A DNA stretch of 63,260 nt from Planctomycetota bacterium (lineage in GTDB: Bacteria; Planctomycetota; UBA1135; GCA-002686595). Positions within the stretch are counted from its first letter, which is position 1. Each line of letters begins with the position of its first letter. Location of the stretch: positions 1 through 63,260 of the forward strand of contig VGZE01000004.1 in NCBI GenBank assembly GCA_016872755.1, given 5' to 3'. Under the pieces are notes generated by a model. That model did not search any database. It saw only the letters and a list, made by a program, of their open reading frames with translations, and had not been told where the DNA came from. A program made the position numbers and the translations under genes. This document shows positions 25,389-34,548 of this stretch, one piece after another.

Positions 25389-27851
25389 TCAGGGAGTCGT
25401 GCCGAGCAAGCAGTTGGAGAGCGAGAAGCCCTGGATCGCGGCCGGGTCCACCAACCCGACTTGGAAGTAGAACGTCGATCCGGGCGGGATCCCGTCCGGC
25501 CATGCGGCGTACACGAAGCTCCACTTTCCCCCGAGGTTGGTGGCCACCGGGAACTGCGCGGCGACCGGGAAGGTGTGCACGATCCCGCCGAACAGCGGCG
25601 TCGGCGTGTCGACGAGCGACATGGCCATGACGCCCGCCGTGCCGGGCTTGGCGTCCTCGAGCTGGATCAACAGCTGCGTGCCGGGCAGAAGCCACGACGC
25701 GCTCTCGAGCTCAGGCTCCTGGGCAGCGAATCCCGCGAGCGCGTCGCCGAGCGACACGAAGGCACCGGTCTGCACCTGAGGCAGATCCTGCGCGACGTCG
25801 CCCGTGTCGTCGCGGCCGATGTGGTTCAAGGTTCCGAGCGTCGTCGGCCCCGGAATGGTCGTGTTGCCGTTGGAGTCGGTCACGCCCGTGAAGAACACCT
25901 CATCGGGCAAGCTCGGGTTGTCGCCGGGCTTGTACGCGGTGACGAGCCCGCCGACGATCGGCACGCCGTTGCCGTCCTTCAACTGCACCGTGTAGAAGCA
26001 GGGCGACGAGCCGCAGGCCTGGATCGTCGCCGGCGAGGCGATCTGCAGCCCATTCGGCTTGTGGCGCCGCACGCGCATCGCCGGATCGCCTAGCAGCAGC
26101 ATGCCCCAGGCAGTGTCGGCCTGCGCCGGATGCGCGGCGAGCATGCGATCCTCGGCCAGCGCGACGAGCGGGCCGTGCGTCGCGATGCCGTCGTCGTAGA
26201 GCGCCGTGAACAGGCCGGCGAGCAACGCGTCGTTCGCGCGCGTCGCTCCGGCGCGCGTCGCGCCGTAGTGCGCGACCGCCCCGGCATCGGCTTCGAGCCA
26301 GGTCTCGCCGAGCGAGTCGATCGACTCGTCGATTCGATTGTGGTTGCAGGCGACGCTCCAGACCACCGGCTTCATCGAGTTCGTCAGGCCGATCACGTCG
26401 TTCTTGTGCCAGCCGACGCCCGTCCCGCTCCAGCCGAACCACATGTTGGCGGTGCCGTGGCCGCGATACGCGAGCACGCCGCGGCCCTCCGCGAGATCGC
26501 CCGCGATCTTGGAATTGCCCGTCGATCCGAGCGACGAGCCGTGGCGCAAAGTGAAGATGGGCGGATCCACGTAGGGGATCGCCGCGAGCCCATTGACCGC
26601 GTGCTGGTACTTCGCCGGTGCGGCGTCCTGGTGCGAGGCGACCGTTGCACGCGAGTATTCGTGCGCGGTGTTCGTGTCCTCCTCGTACGCGACGATCTTC
26701 GCGATCTGATGCGCGAGGTCGGCGGCGTCGTCCACCGACAGGCGACCGACGTAGACCTGCTCTCGGAGGTTCGCGGTCGCGCCGATCGAGCCGTACGGAT
26801 CGTCACTCGGCGAATTGGTCCCACCGAGCGGGCTCGGCGCCAGCGGCAGCGCGCTCGCGTCGCCGACGAGCAGACAGTAGTGGTCGCGCGCGGGGTCGCC
26901 CGCGGCGTACCACGACTGGATCGCCGAGCGGATGGCGGCCACGCTGGCCGAGGAGAGCGATTCGAGCGTCACGATGCTCGTCACGAACCCGCAGTCGCGG
27001 CGTCGATCGACCAGTGTCTGCAGAGTAGGCACCAGCGCTTGCGGCGCGACGAACAGATAGCGCGCCTTCCAGCTCAGCGGATCGGCTGCGAGGATCGCCC
27101 CGGCCGTCGTCCAATTCACGCACATCGCGCGGCCGAGCTTCCAGCGGTCGATGTTGATCGGCGCGAACGTGAGCTGGCTGCCGGTGTGGCTGTACGTGAC
27201 GATCATGCGCCGCGAGACGGTGAGCTGCAGCGTCGTCGGCGTGAAACGCGCCGGGAAGATCTCGGGTTGCGCGAGCGGCAGCGTGGCGTGCCAGGTCTGC
27301 TTGGTCGCGCTCGCGCTCGCGATCGTCGGCGGCCACACGGCAGTGCCCGTGTAGATCGAGGTGTCGACCGAAAACACCTCCGGCGTGCCGGCGCCATTGC
27401 CCGCGCCGGGTGAGTTCGTCGGATCGATCGGCTCGTCGAGGCCCGGGACGGGCTGCGGGTACGGGCGCAGCGTGAAGGTCGCCGTCTCGCCCGGCGGCGT
27501 GACCGCGGAGACGAGCTGCGCGGAAACGGCACTCGTCGTCACGGCGATCCACGGCCGCGCCGCCGGCAGCTCCGGCGCCCCGACCTGACCGATCGTGCCG
27601 AGGCCCGGGAACTCGACCCGCGTGTACGAGATACCGTTCGGACCGACGAGCGGCGTTTGCCAGAAGCCGTGGATGCGGAGCTCGAAGACCGAGATCTGCG
27701 GGCTCGAGGAACCGGCCTGCTCCGTCCATTCGACCGGCGTCCCGGGCTGCGCGCCGGCTGTCAGCGCCGTCCAAGTGGGGGCCTGGGCACTGGCAAGGCC
27801 GACGCCGAGGGCCAGGAACGCGGTGGCGGACAGCAGACGGAGCTGGTGCAT
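25389..27851 (-). CDS. Secreted gingipain-like cysteine protease (peptidase C25 family)
   Basis: 820 residues with a signal peptide (about 1-23, ending GLASAQA). The C25 core has RYLFVAPQALVP, HYCLLVGDASALP and YVGRLSVDD. His465 lies in AYRGHGTA and Cys502 in SVACNHN, a 37-residue spacing comparable to gingipains. After the catalytic region comes an Ig-like segment (about 590-680). The tail containing FYFQVGLVDPAAIQGFSLSN resembles C-terminal tails of other exported planctomycete proteins. It lies 18 bp upstream of the kinase gene and 73 bp downstream of the ECF sigma gene. Cleavage specificity cannot be read from sequence. Confidence 0.87.
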   Translation of the reverse strand: MHQLRLLSATAFLALGVGLASAQAPTWTALTAGAQPGTPVEWTEQAGSSSPQISVFELRIHGFWQTPLVGPNGISYTRVEFPGLGTIGQVGAPELPAARPWIAVTTSAVSAQLVSAVTPPGETATFTLRPYPQPVPGLDEPIDPTNSPGAGNGAGTPEVFSVDTSIYTGTAVWPPTIASASATKQTWHATLPLAQPEIFPARFTPTTLQLTVSRRMIVTYSHTGSQLTFAPINIDRWKLGRAMCVNWTTAGAILAADPLSWKARYLFVAPQALVPTLQTLVDRRRDCGFVTSIVTLESLSSASVAAIRSAIQSWYAAGDPARDHYCLLVGDASALPLAPSPLGGTNSPSDDPYGSIGATANLREQVYVGRLSVDDAADLAHQIAKIVAYEEDTNTAHEYSRATVASHQDAAPAKYQHAVNGLAAIPYVDPPIFTLRHGSSLGSTGNSKIAGDLAEGRGVLAYRGHGTANMWFGWSGTGVGWHKNDVIGLTNSMKPVVWSVACNHNRIDESIDSLGETWLEADAGAVAHYGATRAGATRANDALLAGLFTALYDDGIATHGPLVALAEDRMLAAHPAQADTAWGMLLLGDPAMRVRRHKPNGLQIASPATIQACGSSPCFYTVQLKDGNGVPIVGGLVTAYKPGDNPSLPDEVFFTGVTDSNGNTTIPGPTTLGTLNHIGRDDTGDVAQDLPQVQTGAFVSLGDALAGFAAQEPELESASWLLPGTQLLIQLEDAKPGTAGVMAMSLVDTPTPLFGGIVHTFPVAAQFPVATNLGGKWSFVYAAWPDGIPPGSTFYFQVGLVDPAAIQGFSLSNCLLGTTP

Positions 27852-27924
27852 GGGAGAATACGCCGGGAACGGTCGGCGGAGCCGACATCCATCTTGCTCT
27901 AGTGCGCCGATTTCGGGGAGAGAG

Positions 27925-28500
27925 TCACCCTTTCGCGCTCCCGGCTCCCGGCTCGAGCGCCACCCGCAGCCAGGCCCGGGCCATCTTCCAGTCCCGCTCG
28001 ATCGTGCGGGTCGTCACTCCGAGCGCGAGCGCGACCTCCTCTTCCGAAAGCCCGGCGAAGAAGCGCATCTCGACCACCTTGGCCTTGCGCTCGTCGCGCC
28101 GCGCCAAGTCCTCGAGCGCCTCGTCGAGCGCCAGCAGATCGAGCCGGTCGGTCGTGCCGAGCCCGGTTACGTCGGTGACCTCGACGCGCGCCGAGCCGCC
28201 GCCGCGCTTCTGCGCGCGCGCCGCCTCGGCGTGGTGCACCAGGATCCGGCGCATCGCGGTCGCCGCGATCGCGAGGAAGTGCGAGCGGTTCTTCCACTCG
28301 CGCTGGCGTTGATCGACGAGCTTGAGCCAGGCCTCGTGCACGAGCGCCGTCGGCTGCAGCGTGTGGTCGCCGCGCTCACGCGAGAGCGCGCGCGCGGCGA
28401 GTCCGCGCAGCTCGTCGTACAGGAGCGGGAGCAGCCGCTCGAGCGCGTCGGCGTTCCCCGCCCGCGAATCGACCAGGAGCTGCGTGATGTCGGCGGCCAC
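27925..28500 (-). CDS. ECF-type RNA polymerase sigma factor (planctomycete/acidobacterial subgroup)
   Basis: 191 residues from GTG 28500. Region 2 is visible as ITQLLVDSRAGNADALERLLPLLYDELR, with LQPTALVHEAWLKLVDQ and NRSHFLAIAATAMRRILVHHAE. Region 4 helix-turn-helix is MRFFAGLSEEEVALALGVTTRTIERDWKMARAWL. The LQPTALVHEAWL and HFLAIAA signatures belong to the large-genome ECF group often found next to Ser/Thr kinases. No anti-sigma factor is adjacent, so control by the downstream kinase is a reasonable inference. Divergent from the subtilase gene. Confidence 0.92.
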   Translation of the reverse strand: MAADITQLLVDSRAGNADALERLLPLLYDELRGLAARALSRERGDHTLQPTALVHEAWLKLVDQRQREWKNRSHFLAIAATAMRRILVHHAEAARAQKRGGGSARVEVTDVTGLGTTDRLDLLALDEALEDLARRDERKAKVVEMRFFAGLSEEEVALALGVTTRTIERDWKMARAWLRVALEPGAGSAKG

Positions 28501-28550
28501 TGCTCCAGCCTAGCCCGCACGGGCCGGTGGCCGGCACGGCCTGCTGGCAG

Positions 28551-28585
28551 ATACATAAGTATAATAGCTACAGCTAGTTAGGAGC
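28551..28585. promoter_or_regulatory. AT-rich divergent promoter region between ECF sigma and subtilase genes
   Basis: A roughly 35-bp AT-rich island in very GC-rich surroundings. It contains TATAAT at 28560-28565 on the plus strand and TATTAT and TATACT on the minus strand. No convincing TTGACA-like partner is seen at standard spacing on either strand, so an alternative sigma factor or activator is possible. Confidence 0.45.
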
Positions 28586-28689
28586 GATCTTCGCGGCCGC
28601 CACATGCGCCGCTGTCGGGTTCCCCGCCCGCTCCCGGCGTCAGGGTTTGCCGCCCCGCAGCAATTCCGCCGCGGCCGGCGCACTACCCC

Positions 28690-31600
28690 ATGCCTACGCC
28701 CTCCAGCCGGATCGAACTCCTCGCCCTCCTACCCGCGCTCCTGTGCTCCCCGAGCCTGTCGGCCCAAGAGCCCCAACCGGACGCCCCGACTGTCCTGCCC
28801 AAGGTCCCCGTGGCCGTGACCAGCGGGACGCGCCCGAGCGGCACGCCCGAGGCGCCGCGTCCGGGCACCGATCGCGGTGAGCCGCGGCTCGTGCCGCTCG
28901 CGCTCGACGATGTCCTGCCGCGCAGCGGCGAGCTCGTCGTCGCAGCCGGAGCGGACGGCGACACGGTCGTCTCCGACGGCCGCTCGGACGTCGCCTTCCT
29001 CGGCTTCTCCGCGGGGCCGTACGCGATCCCGGAAGCGGAGATCGTCGATCCGCGCCTGCTCGAGCGCCTCGGCTCGCCCCCGGGCGACGCCCGACCGCAT
29101 GGCAGCGTGTACGCGTTCGCGGTGTTCGGCAAGCGCATCACACCCGAGCGCATCCTGGAGCTCGAGGCGCGCGGCGTGCGTTTCCTCGGCTACCACCCGC
29201 ACAACGCGATGAAGATCGCGATCGACGCAAGCGGGCTCGCGGGCCTGCTCGCGCACGATGCGGTGCGCTGGGTCGGACTCGCGCAGCCGTGGCAGAAGGT
29301 GCACAGCGATCTCGCGGTCCGCGCTTCGCGGGCCATGTCGGGCGAGCTGTTCGACGTCGCGATCAACGTGTTCGAGAGCGACCTTGGTCCGCAGAGCATC
29401 GAAGAGAGCATCGGCGCCACCGTCGCCGGCCGCGCCGGTCAGGAGACGCGCGTCGAGGGCGGCGTGAGCCGCTGGCAGGCGCGCGGTTGGCAGGAGTCGG
29501 CCCTGCGCGACCTCGGCATCGAGGCCTGCTCGTACGTGCCGTCGATCCACGCGTTCCGAGCTCGCGTGACCGCCGAGCAGATCGCCGCGCTCGTGCAGCG
29601 CGACTTCGTGCAGTTCGTCGAGCGCGTGCCCGAGGTCACGACCGCGCACGACAACTCGACGCCGCTGGTCAGCTCGGACTTCGTCCGCGCGACCTACGAC
29701 GGCGGCTGGAGCGGCGAAGCGATCGCCGGCCAGATCGACACCGGCCTCGACTGGTCGCACTTCGCGCTCAATCACGCGTACTACGTCGGTTGGTCGCAGG
29801 ATGGTTCGCACCCGTTTCAAGTCACCGCGGGGCACGGAACCCATGTCGGCGGCACGATCCTCGGCCAGCCGCCCGCGGCGAACGACCAGTTCCGCGGCAA
29901 CGCGCCCGGCCTCGGCGGGTCGCTCTCACGCGCTTTCCGCAACTTCAAGGTGCAGACGGACGCCGACGGCGACTGGACCGGCTACTCGTGCAGCTCGATC
30001 GACTCCTGGTTCTCGACGATGCGCAATTCGTGGACGGACGGCGTCACGACCGCGCCGAAGCCGCACGTGATCAACAACTCGTGGGGCAGTTGCTCGGGCA
30101 TGCCGAGCGGTGACGGCGACTGCACCGGCGGCGACAAGGCTTGGGTCGGCTCCGAGTCGTGCTCGCGCCAGGTCGATGAAGAAGTCTGGAACGGCAATCA
30201 GGTCTACGTGTTCGCCGCGCACAACCACGGCCCGAACACCGGCACCGTGTCGATGGAAGGCTCGGCGAAGAACGCGCTGACCGTCGGCAATGTCGTGCCT
30301 TACAACAGCGACTCGGTCGGCCTGCCGGGCAATGTCTGGGGCAACTCGAGCCGCGGTCCGACCGGTGATGGCCGCTGGAAGCCGAACATCGCGGCGCCGG
30401 GCGTGCGCATCTGGTCGGCCACGGCGAACACCAACGACGACTACTTCGCCGGCACCGGCACGAGCATGGCCTCGCCGCACGTGACGGGGATCGTCGCGCA
30501 GATGGTCGATCGCCACTCGTTCCTGCGCTATCAGCCCGCGCGCATTGCGTCGCTGGTGATGGCGACGGCGAGCACCAAGGATGACGTCGCGCTCACGGGT
30601 CCGGGCGACGCGCACCTCGACGACTACGGCGCCGGCCGCATCGAAGCCTATCGCGCGAATTACACCGATTCGCAGCACGGCTGGCTGAACTGGGGCTGGA
30701 CGCAGTCGCAGAGCGTCGGAGCCGAGGACGAGTTCGTCGTGCCGTCCGGCTGCACGCGCATCGTGGTCGCGATGCACTACATCGAGCCCGCCGCCTCCTC
30801 CGGCGCTTCCAAGGCCCTGATCAACGACTTCGACCTGTACATCGACCGCCCGCCGCTGACGGCCGGCACGAACACCGGCGAGTACACGGCGCAGCAGAGC
30901 TCGGTCAACAACACCGAGATCCGCACGATCGAGAACCCGCCGGCGGGCACCTGGAAGTGGAAGGTCCACCCCGACAGCGCGACGGGCAGCGTCAAGGCCA
31001 GCGTGACCGTGCACTTCGTGCACGGCGACACGTCACCCGACTGCAGCTTGACGGTCGCCGCGGACGACGTGTTCGTGAAGCCCGGCGAGGACGTCACGAT
31101 CACTTCGACGGTCGGAAACACCGAGACGATGGCTTCGGCCGTGTTCACCGAAGTGCTCTCGTCGTCGGGCGGCACGCGCCGCGACGTGTCGTTCACGCTG
31201 CTGGACGGTCCGGAGACCGACTTCTCGCAGAACATGAACCCCGACGGCAGCAGCAAGAGCGGCGACCAGTCGGAGCCCGGCACCGAGGTCACGCTCGGCA
31301 ACATCCGGCACGGCTGGGAGCGCGAAGTCGCCTGGACCTACGACTGGGCGGGCGAGGGTCTGAAGACGTTCAGCGTGCGCGCGCTGAACGACCAGGGCTG
31401 GCAGGTGCAGGACTCGGTGGTCGTGACGGTCGACGGCACGCCGCCCAACAAGGCCTTCAACCTCCACTCCACAAGCCACACGATCGGGCAGTGGTCGAAC
31501 GACGCCCAGCTCGATTTCGCGTGGCTCCCGGCGTCGGACGCCCTGTCGGGAATCGACGGTTACGGCCTGTTCCTCACGAGCAGCCAGGCGATGCCGGGCA

Positions 31601-32751
31601 CGACGAAGGACATCGGCAACGTGAGTTCGACGAGCCAGAACGCTACGACGTCCGCGCAGGGCTGGTACTTCAACCTGCGCTCGCTCGACAAGTGCGGCAA
31701 CTGGGACGACGACTACTCGAGCACGGGCCCGTACTTCATCGACACCATCGATCCGTCGACCGTGTCGGGCTTCGTGTCGACGAGCCACCTGACCGGCACG
31801 TGGTCGAAGGACACGTCGATCGACTTCCAGTGGGTTGCCGCCACGGACGTGCACTCGGGTGTCGACGGCTACGGCGTGTTCCTGAGCAACGGCTCGCCGA
31901 ACGCGCCGAGCAACGTCAAGGACATCGGCGCGGTCACGTCGCACACCGAGGTCGTGGCGTCGGCGAGCTTCGCGCGCTACCTGAACCTGCGCACGGTCGA
32001 CGAGGCCGGGAACTGGGACGACGAGTACGCAAGCGCCGGGCCGTTCTACGTCGACGCGATCGCGCCGACGCTCGCGCCGGAGCTCGTCGTGCTGTTCGGC
32101 GACCCGACGATGACGACGAGCACGAACATCATCGTCGAGCCGAACGCCAGCGATGCGCACTCGGGTCTCGACCAGTTCCGCTTGCGCAACGATGGCGGTG
32201 CCTGGAGCGCGTGGATGCCCTACGCGCAGTCGATCTTCTCGAGCCTGCTCTCGAACGGTGGTTCGAGCGCGACGGGCACGCGCAACGTCGACATCGAGGT
32301 GCGTGACCTGGCCGGCAACGTGGCGGGCGCGACCGCGTCGATCTACTACTACGTGCCGGCGCAGACCTTCGGCGCGAGCTGCAACGGCTCGCTCGGCGCC
32401 CCGACGATCGCGATGAACGGCATCGCCAAGCTCGGCGGCGGCGTGCAGTTCGAGGTCGGCAACACGGCGGCGGCGGTCAAGCGGCTCGTGCTCGGCTTCT
32501 CGAAGTCGAGCTACCTCGGCCTGCCGCTGCCGCTCGACCTCGGGCTCGTGGGGTCGCCCGGCTGCATGTTGAACGTGTCAGCGGACTTCACGCTGCAATC
32601 GGGTGTGTCGAGCACGTGCAACGTGTCGGTGCCGAACGACGCGACACTCGCCGACGTGAACGTGTACCTGCAGTGGCTGCTGCTCGGGGATCCCAGCGGC
32701 AAGCTCGTGATCGGGACGCAGGGACTCGACGTCAACCTGAACGGGATCTGA
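28690..32751 (+). CDS. Large secreted S8 subtilase with repeated C-terminal modules
   Basis: 1,353 residues. It has a signal peptide (about 1-25, CSPSLSAQE), a pro-region to about 330, and a peptidase domain with the full triad. The triad is Asp350 in GQIDTGLDW, His382 in GHGTHVGG and Ser592 in GTSMASPH. A beta-rich region follows (about 650-900), then two tandem ~103-residue modules (about 915-1120). The C-terminal end (about 1230-1353) resembles a domain seen on other exported proteins of this phylum. It ends at a strong terminator. Probably an extracellular protease under control of the divergent signalling operon; the regulatory link is inference. Confidence 0.93.
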   Translation: MPTPSSRIELLALLPALLCSPSLSAQEPQPDAPTVLPKVPVAVTSGTRPSGTPEAPRPGTDRGEPRLVPLALDDVLPRSGELVVAAGADGDTVVSDGRSDVAFLGFSAGPYAIPEAEIVDPRLLERLGSPPGDARPHGSVYAFAVFGKRITPERILELEARGVRFLGYHPHNAMKIAIDASGLAGLLAHDAVRWVGLAQPWQKVHSDLAVRASRAMSGELFDVAINVFESDLGPQSIEESIGATVAGRAGQETRVEGGVSRWQARGWQESALRDLGIEACSYVPSIHAFRARVTAEQIAALVQRDFVQFVERVPEVTTAHDNSTPLVSSDFVRATYDGGWSGEAIAGQIDTGLDWSHFALNHAYYVGWSQDGSHPFQVTAGHGTHVGGTILGQPPAANDQFRGNAPGLGGSLSRAFRNFKVQTDADGDWTGYSCSSIDSWFSTMRNSWTDGVTTAPKPHVINNSWGSCSGMPSGDGDCTGGDKAWVGSESCSRQVDEEVWNGNQVYVFAAHNHGPNTGTVSMEGSAKNALTVGNVVPYNSDSVGLPGNVWGNSSRGPTGDGRWKPNIAAPGVRIWSATANTNDDYFAGTGTSMASPHVTGIVAQMVDRHSFLRYQPARIASLVMATASTKDDVALTGPGDAHLDDYGAGRIEAYRANYTDSQHGWLNWGWTQSQSVGAEDEFVVPSGCTRIVVAMHYIEPAASSGASKALINDFDLYIDRPPLTAGTNTGEYTAQQSSVNNTEIRTIENPPAGTWKWKVHPDSATGSVKASVTVHFVHGDTSPDCSLTVAADDVFVKPGEDVTITSTVGNTETMASAVFTEVLSSSGGTRRDVSFTLLDGPETDFSQNMNPDGSSKSGDQSEPGTEVTLGNIRHGWEREVAWTYDWAGEGLKTFSVRALNDQGWQVQDSVVVTVDGTPPNKAFNLHSTSHTIGQWSNDAQLDFAWLPASDALSGIDGYGLFLTSSQAMPGTTKDIGNVSSTSQNATTSAQGWYFNLRSLDKCGNWDDDYSSTGPYFIDTIDPSTVSGFVSTSHLTGTWSKDTSIDFQWVAATDVHSGVDGYGVFLSNGSPNAPSNVKDIGAVTSHTEVVASASFARYLNLRTVDEAGNWDDEYASAGPFYVDAIAPTLAPELVVLFGDPTMTTSTNIIVEPNASDAHSGLDQFRLRNDGGAWSAWMPYAQSIFSSLLSNGGSSATGTRNVDIEVRDLAGNVAGATASIYYYVPAQTFGASCNGSLGAPTIAMNGIAKLGGGVQFEVGNTAAAVKRLVLGFSKSSYLGLPLPLDLGLVGSPGCMLNVSADFTLQSGVSSTCNVSVPNDATLADVNVYLQWLLLGDPSGKLVIGTQGLDVNLNGI
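31432..32052 (+). repeat. Two tandem ~103-residue modules inside the subtilase
   Basis: Unit 1 (31432-31740) and unit 2 (31741-32052) share STSH-x(2)-G-x-WS, an SG-x-DGYG-x-FL block, KDIG and a closing NLR...GNWDD-x-YxS-x-GP. Length and aromatic spacing suggest an Ig/Fn3-like beta sandwich. They are moderately diverged, so the duplication is not recent. Confidence 0.75.
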
Positions 32752-32764
32752 TGAGCTGCAAGCG

Positions 32765-32796
32765 ACCCCGCGCGCCGTGAAGACGGCGCGCGGGGT
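32765..32796 (+). terminator. 14-bp perfect hairpin with GAAG tetraloop after the subtilase gene
   Basis: Bases 32765-32778 pair perfectly with 32783-32796 around a GAAG loop, 14 bp after the stop codon, followed by a moderately T-rich stretch. It also lies just downstream of the convergent lipoprotein gene, so it can serve both directions. Confidence 0.75.
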
Positions 32797-32814
32797 TGCT
32801 CCGTTTCCAGACGC

Positions 32815-33342
32815 TCATTCCGGCGCCGGATGCAGTCCCGAGGCGACGAGCGTCAGGTTGCCGGCGGCGTCCTTCGACAGCGTCCCACTGACCGTGACCG
32901 GCGTCAGGTGGTCGAGGCCGTGGAAGCCGCGCACGGACGAGGCGAGCAGGCGATCGGCCTCGCGCACCTCGACGGTGATGGTCGCGGCTGACAGGCTCTT
33001 CGGATCCTCGCAGCAGTAGTCCCACGGCGTCGGGCAGTGATCGAGCCCGCCCATGTCCGCGCACGACTTGAGGCTCGCGTCGACCAGCCGGAACGCCGCG
33101 CGCCCGTCGACGAAGTCCATCGCGCGGCCGGTCACCGCGATCGGCGCGCTCGGCAGTTCGCCTGCGCGCAGTTGCAGCGGCGTCAGCGCGCCCGCGGGAG
33201 CGCTGGCGAGGAAGAACTTGTCTGGGACCGAGGACTTCGGCGGCGCGGGAGTCTCGGATCCGCCGCCGCAGCCGGCAAGCAGGGTTGCGGCGAGTGACGA
33301 GGCGCTGAGCAGCAAGGGAAGGGACAAAGTGCGTAGCTTCAT
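32815..33342 (-). CDS. Lipoprotein with a conserved-looking Cys/His motif, last gene of the export operon
   Basis: 175 residues. The lipobox is LLAGC (Cys25). Residues 94-111 hold a dense Cys/His cluster (C94, H102, C103, and C110-C111 in TPWDYCCEDP), then a beta-rich end. An AGGAGG Shine-Dalgarno sits 9 bases before the ATG, the best in the window. It follows the second permease by 15 bp. I recognise this as an uncharacterised lipoprotein type. The vicinal Cys pair and operon partners suggest metal or thiol handling, but that is inference. Confidence 0.65.
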   Translation of the reverse strand: MKLRTLSLPLLLSASSLAATLLAGCGGGSETPAPPKSSVPDKFFLASAPAGALTPLQLRAGELPSAPIAVTGRAMDFVDGRAAFRLVDASLKSCADMGGLDHCPTPWDYCCEDPKSLSAATITVEVREADRLLASSVRGFHGLDHLTPVTVSGTLSKDAAGNLTLVASGLHPAPE

Positions 33343-33357
33343 GTTCTGGTTTCCTCC

Positions 33358-34533
33358 TCAGTTTTCCTTGAGTGCGGCGGCCACGGGCATGGTGAGCACG
33401 CGCGCCGCCGCGGGCGCCGCTCCCAGGAGTCCGATCAAGAGCACGCCGCCGAAGGCGACGAGGATGCCGATCGCGTCGACGCGCAGTTCGAACGCGCTCA
33501 TCGCGATGCGCACGGCCGAGCCGGCCAGCAGCAGCTTCGCGAGCAGCAGCCCGAGCAGCCCGCCCGCCGCCGCGAGCACCAGCGCTTCGATCGCCAGCGC
33601 GGTGCACAGCGCGGAGCCGCCGTAGCCGACGGCCCGCAGCGTGGCGAGCTCGCGCACGCGGTCCTGCACCGCGGCGTTCTGCGTATTGGCGCCCGAGAAC
33701 AGGGCCGCCGCGCCGATCATCACCGCCATCGCCCAGGCCAAGAGCTGCATCGGTCGTAGATAGTCGACCAGCTCGCGGTAGTAGACGGCGGAGGGAACCA
33801 CCAGCAGCTCGAGGTCCAGCCGGCGCTTGGCGAACAGGTCGAGCTCGGCGAAGTCGTCCGGCGACTGCATGCGCACGAACACGACCGAGCTGTCGTCGCG
33901 CTTGACCAGGCCGCGCAGCTCGGCGAGCGGCGCCCAGATCTCGGCCTCTGTCGTCGAGCCCGGCGCGGTGAAGCGGCCGACGATCGTGAAGGTCCCGCCC
34001 TCGAAGCGCACGCGGCGGCCGATGGCCAGGGCGTCCTCGGGCACGCCGAGCTGCTTGGCCACGAGCGCGCCGACGATGACCTCGCCGCTGACGGCGGGCC
34101 GGCCCTCGACGAGCGTGACGTTCGAGTGCACGAGGAACGCGCGCTCGGTCACGCCGCGGACGAAGGCCTGGTGCGCGACCTCGCCGGGGGCGGTCGCATC
34201 GCCCAGCCGCAGATTCGTGCCCATGTGGATCTCGCTCGAGATGGCCGGCTCGCCGACGATCACGCGCACGTTCGGGACCGATGCAGCGACGATTTCGGGC
34301 AGTCCGGCCACGACGGTCGAGCGGATCACGTCGCGCTCCGACACGCTCGAGAGCAGGATCGCGGTGTCCTGTTGCGCCGCGCCCGCGAAGGTCCGGTCGA
34401 GCCCGCGCACGAATGCGCTGGTCGCGACGAAGAGCGCGGCGACGAGCGCGCTCGAGACCCCGGTCAGCAAGGTGCGCAGCCGCCGCCGCGACAGGTTGCG
34501 GATCGGGTAGTCCAGCGGCAGCAGGCGGGGCAT
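33358..34533 (-). CDS. ABC transporter permease, MacB/FtsX-like (second permease)
   Basis: 391 residues. The layout is the FtsX/MacB type: one N-terminal helix after a basic start ([20 protein letters not shown], about 24-43), a ~200-residue periplasmic domain, then three C-terminal helices starting near 250, 295 and 355. It pairs with the other permease and the ATPase as a heteromeric transporter. It ends 15 bp before the lipoprotein gene and starts 15 bp after the first permease gene. Confidence 0.88.
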   Translation of the reverse strand: MPRLLPLDYPIRNLSRRRLRTLLTGVSSALVAALFVATSAFVRGLDRTFAGAAQQDTAILLSSVSERDVIRSTVVAGLPEIVAASVPNVRVIVGEPAISSEIHMGTNLRLGDATAPGEVAHQAFVRGVTERAFLVHSNVTLVEGRPAVSGEVIVGALVAKQLGVPEDALAIGRRVRFEGGTFTIVGRFTAPGSTTEAEIWAPLAELRGLVKRDDSSVVFVRMQSPDDFAELDLFAKRRLDLELLVVPSAVYYRELVDYLRPMQLLAWAMAVMIGAAALFSGANTQNAAVQDRVRELATLRAVGYGGSALCTALAIEALVLAAAGGLLGLLLAKLLLAGSAVRIAMSAFELRVDAIGILVAFGGVLLIGLLGAAPAAARVLTMPVAAALKEN

Positions 34534-34548
34534 GGTGGGACTTACGGC

